Source of the DNA: Nemertoderma westbladi
Lineage: Eukaryota > Xenacoelomorpha > Nemertodermatida > Nemertodermatidae
Assembly: GCA_032718475.1 (NCBI GenBank)
Contig: JAUCBJ010006077.1
Location: forward strand, 1-64,000
Length of the DNA stretch: 64,000 nt
Reading direction: 5' to 3'
The position numbers and the translations under genes were made by a program. Of this stretch, positions 61,090 through 64,000 are shown in pieces. The stretch's first letter is position 1. Every line of letters starts with the position of its first letter. The notes below the pieces were generated by a model. That model saw only the letters and a program-made list of their open reading frames with translations. It searched no databases and was not told where the DNA came from.

Positions 61090-62135
61090 TAGCGGCGCCC
61101 CCCTAGGTACTTTTGGATCTTTGTCTCAGCTGAACCTTCTACCCAATACCACCCATAGTACAAAAATGATTGTTTATTACTTGAAAGGGGTTCTAGATGT
61201 TGTTACTCTCAGCTCAAAAACTACTGCACGGTGATATGCTTCCTCATTTTTTTCCAATTCTGAGCACAATTTTATTAAAATATAATTTATAGCATCAGTT
61301 GCATTTTCGACTTAACTTCGACTCAAGTAATTGTAGAAATCTACATCATTTTATATTTATATCAAGCGAATTAGGGTTTAAGTCAACAAAATAATTTAAG
61401 GTGTAACTTTTAGTGCCTGGTAAGCTCATTCCATTTCCTATGTAAACAGTTAGAAATACTTACGTTAGTAAATCTCGTTTAAGCTAAATGTTTGACTTTG
61501 AATGTTTTGACACCTTAAATGATAATTTATAAAGTGCTCGCCAATATATTCACAAACTCAAATATCTGTTATACTCTCCAAAACATTTAACAGTAGTTTT
61601 AATTCTGTTAAAAACTACTGTAACTACCGATTACAGTAAATCAAAATCATTAACAAAAAAATCCTTCTGTAAAGAACACCTGTGATACTTACTATCAACA
61701 GCTGAATTAAGATATTACATTTAAATTATGTTTTGTAGTTATAAATTTGGGCAATCTCTATTTTCCAATAGTCCTTTCCATTCCACTTCGTACAAAAGTT
61801 ACATATTTTCAGAATTACGAATTTGATTACGAATTTTTACAATTTCGTACGCACCATGTATATAACACACTTCCCCAGAAGTTCAAAGTTAAACAACTTT
61901 CCACTTTCTATCTGGCCTTTTCTTCCATTCTAATTCACATCGATCGTTCCATACTGACAACATAGCGTTTAATTAAAAATGTGTGTCTGGTGGTGGGATT
62001 TCGAAGAATATTTTACTACAGTATAAAGCTACATATATCATATAATACAATAATTAATCAACACGTTATTATTATGTAATATCAAAGGACACCATAATTA
62101 TTATTTTACTTCGTTACCGAAAGACATTGCCTATC
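61090..62135. other. AT-rich spacer downstream of copine D
   Basis: No exon or repeat is recognised. Part should be the copine D 3' UTR. Confidence 0.4.
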
Positions 62136-64000
62136 TCAATGGCTATGTTGTGCAACACCGGTGGGCGTTGTTGGAAGGTTGATCGGAGGTTTTGGTACAA
62201 TTCCGCGATGTTTCATGTAACTAACAACCTGATCGGGAACCTCCTCCAGAACTTCCTTCGCGAGCCAGGCTTCTACGACAGATGCGGATGCACCTATGCG
62301 AACGTGACTATTGAATGGAACAAATTGTACTATGTCTCTTTCGGCTTTACGACCTTGAAAGGAAACTCGTACATCATCACCATCAAGAACCTCCATCGCT
62401 TCAAAATCTGCATTTCCAACTCCAACAATAATTATTGACATGGGAAGAGTCGCAGCTTCAACAATGGCCTTTAACGTTTGCGGCATATCCGATATGATGC
62501 CGTCAGTAATGATGAGCAGTATAAAGTATTCTGTTCCGTCCTGTTTCTCTCGCGCAAATCGAGCCACGTGGTTAATCACGGGGCTGAAGTTAGTGGGCCC
62601 GTAGAGTTGAACGTTGTGTATGGCATAGTTGTACGCATCCATGATGCCTTTAAGGCCTTCTACATATGGGTTGTCTGCACGACCGTTGAGGAAGAACTCA
62701 TGGGAAATCTCTCTAGTCGGGGGAACTCGCGCACCGAAACCGAGGCAAGGGAAGAGTTTGTCAGTGTCGTAATCCTGGATAATGTTACCAACTGCTTCCA
62801 ACGCCATCTGATAATGATTGGGTTTGCTAGGATGAATGTAATGCAGGGAAGATGCCTGTTTAGGATCGCCATTGGAAGCTGTGAAATCGATGGCAACAGT
62901 GAAAGCCAACTGCATTCCTCCGCGAATGAAATCCAAGAACGAATATCCCTTTTCAATGTGAATGTGTTCTACTGACAAGGTTGCTGAGTTTGAGTTCGTT
63001 GGTTTATTTGGGTTTATGAGCTGTAATTTAGAAACAACAGGAGGAGGTCGAGTGTTTTCATTAATTTCAGACAATGTGATAAAACATTCTCCGATTAATT
63101 TGTGGCTTCCAGATCGGTACCAGTTGTAGCATTCCACCTATTCAAAGATTAATAAGATATAGTATATAGTATGTACTATAATATAGACATAATTCTGTAA
63201 TATAAATTGTATAGTGAGTGAAAATTTATACTTTCGATAGATAAAGTTCACCGTTAGTTTTGAGGTACATTATTATCTCCTATGAATTACATTACTAACG
63301 AGAATGATTGATAGCGACAGCGACTGGTCCATCTACAATAGGTTTTGCTTACCTTTATCATCCTGTGGTAATCTCCTTGACATAAAACCCTGACTGGAAG
63401 CTCGAAGACTTTCCAACGTGGGTTTACATTTCCATGAACCACCTCTGTCCTATGGCAGATTGTAAACTCACCATTTTCATTGGAACGATAGAAGCACAAA
63501 AAAGCATCTGATCTAAACAATATATATTTTCGCGGTAATTTATGACCGGCCAACCGAAATGAAACTGTATCATTACACGATGAAACCTCTTCAGCTGATA
63601 CAATAATATGACCTTTCCCTCCATCAATGAGATTTTTAATGAGACGGCTGCCTGGAGATCCAACTATCTCCCCCAAGTTGAAAAAAGCGTATCCCAAAAA
63701 GTCATGTTTCTTTAAATCATGGCTTTCGGAATCAACATCATACACCTCAAATTTTAATTTTTGCAATTCCTCGAAAAAATAGGTGACATTGAATTTCTTA
63801 ACAAAGTTTGGGTTTAGGTTGTCCCAAATGATTTCTGTCCGGCCATGTTCGACCCATTTCGTTGATCCAGGTGGTTGGATGTAGAGAACCACGATGGGAT
63901 CAGATTTAGAGAAAACATCAGCATCAATGAGATTGCGGCAACTAACATTCAACTCAATCTCGGAGGTCGGGGTCACGCTTGATCCCGGAGAGAACGATTG
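62136..64000 (-). CDS. Copine D (C2A-C2B-vWA), two exons, 5' end beyond the window
   Basis: Exon 1 is open from the right edge (64000) to 63353, 216 codons in frame. It starts inside QSFSPGSS, which aligns with FQPGSSA near the copine C start, so only about 6-10 residues are missing. C2A has an intact calcium loop (DVFSKSDPIVVLY) and VYDVDSESHDLKKHDFLGYA. C2B reads PRKYILFRSDAFLCFYRS, so its first loop has lost the DFFGKSD pattern. Exon 2 (63137-62136, starting VECYNW after a TTGAATAG acceptor) has a complete vWA domain: FTVAIDFTASNGDP, LGFGARVP, LLIITDGIISDM, MSIIIVGVGNADFEAMEVLDGDDV and ERDIVQFVPF. The C-terminus, rich in P/T, has no satellite next to it. The donor is AAG|GTAAGC, phase 0. 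A 192-bp stretch of the vWA region matches copine A almost exactly. Confidence 0.9.

Overview
This is a piece of an animal nuclear genome, most likely an invertebrate. Genes are split by GT-AG introns, intergenic DNA is AT-rich, and the protein families are animal ones: a Golgi-type class I alpha-mannosidase, an SLC6 amino-acid transporter and four copines. Mobile DNA is also typical of animals (APE-type LINEs, a hAT-type DNA transposon, tRNA-derived SINEs). Species cannot be named from the sequence alone.

Layout. 1-2.2 kb is transposon DNA, including a precisely delimited hAT-like element (532-2170). A MAN1A-like mannosidase gene (2821-5024, minus strand) follows, with a MITE just upstream. 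6.2-11.7 kb holds a decayed LINE on the minus strand with a younger LINE nested in it, bracketed by two copies of a short repeat. 11.8-13.6 kb carries a G-rich minisatellite and a LINE fragment. 13.6-16.1 kb holds three exons of an SLC6 B0AT-like transporter (minus) whose last four membrane segments are not found. 17.9-21.2 kb has tRNA-like SINE pieces, a 63-bp array and an inverted-repeat element studded with RFX (X-box) palindromes.

From 24 kb to the right edge lies a cluster of four copine genes, all on the minus strand: A (27085-28104 + 28326-28976), B (truncated, 30997-33411), C (50360-52628) and D (62136 to beyond 64000). All four break at the same phase-0 intron after the sequence R-V/M-I-K. 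The DNA between them is dominated by tandem arrays with unit lengths of 37, 47+42, 42, 72/71, 14, 18 and 39 bp. With the 63-bp and G-rich arrays these fill about one third of the window. Two arrays touch copine 3' ends: the 37-bp array encodes the last residues and stop of copine A, and the 14-bp array starts about 21 bp after the copine C stop.

The copines show signs of concerted evolution. A and D share a 192-bp tract with one mismatch inside otherwise diverged exons, and B and C are nearly identical around their exon ends. A and B have lost calcium-binding residues of C2A that C and D keep. LINEs of one (TAG)n-tailed type occur four times (9351-9854, 12585-13588, 31617-31970, 57030-59684); two have perfect 13-14 bp target-site duplications. 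No CRISPR, operon or prokaryotic system is present; the long open frames in the arrays are by-products of unit lengths divisible by three.
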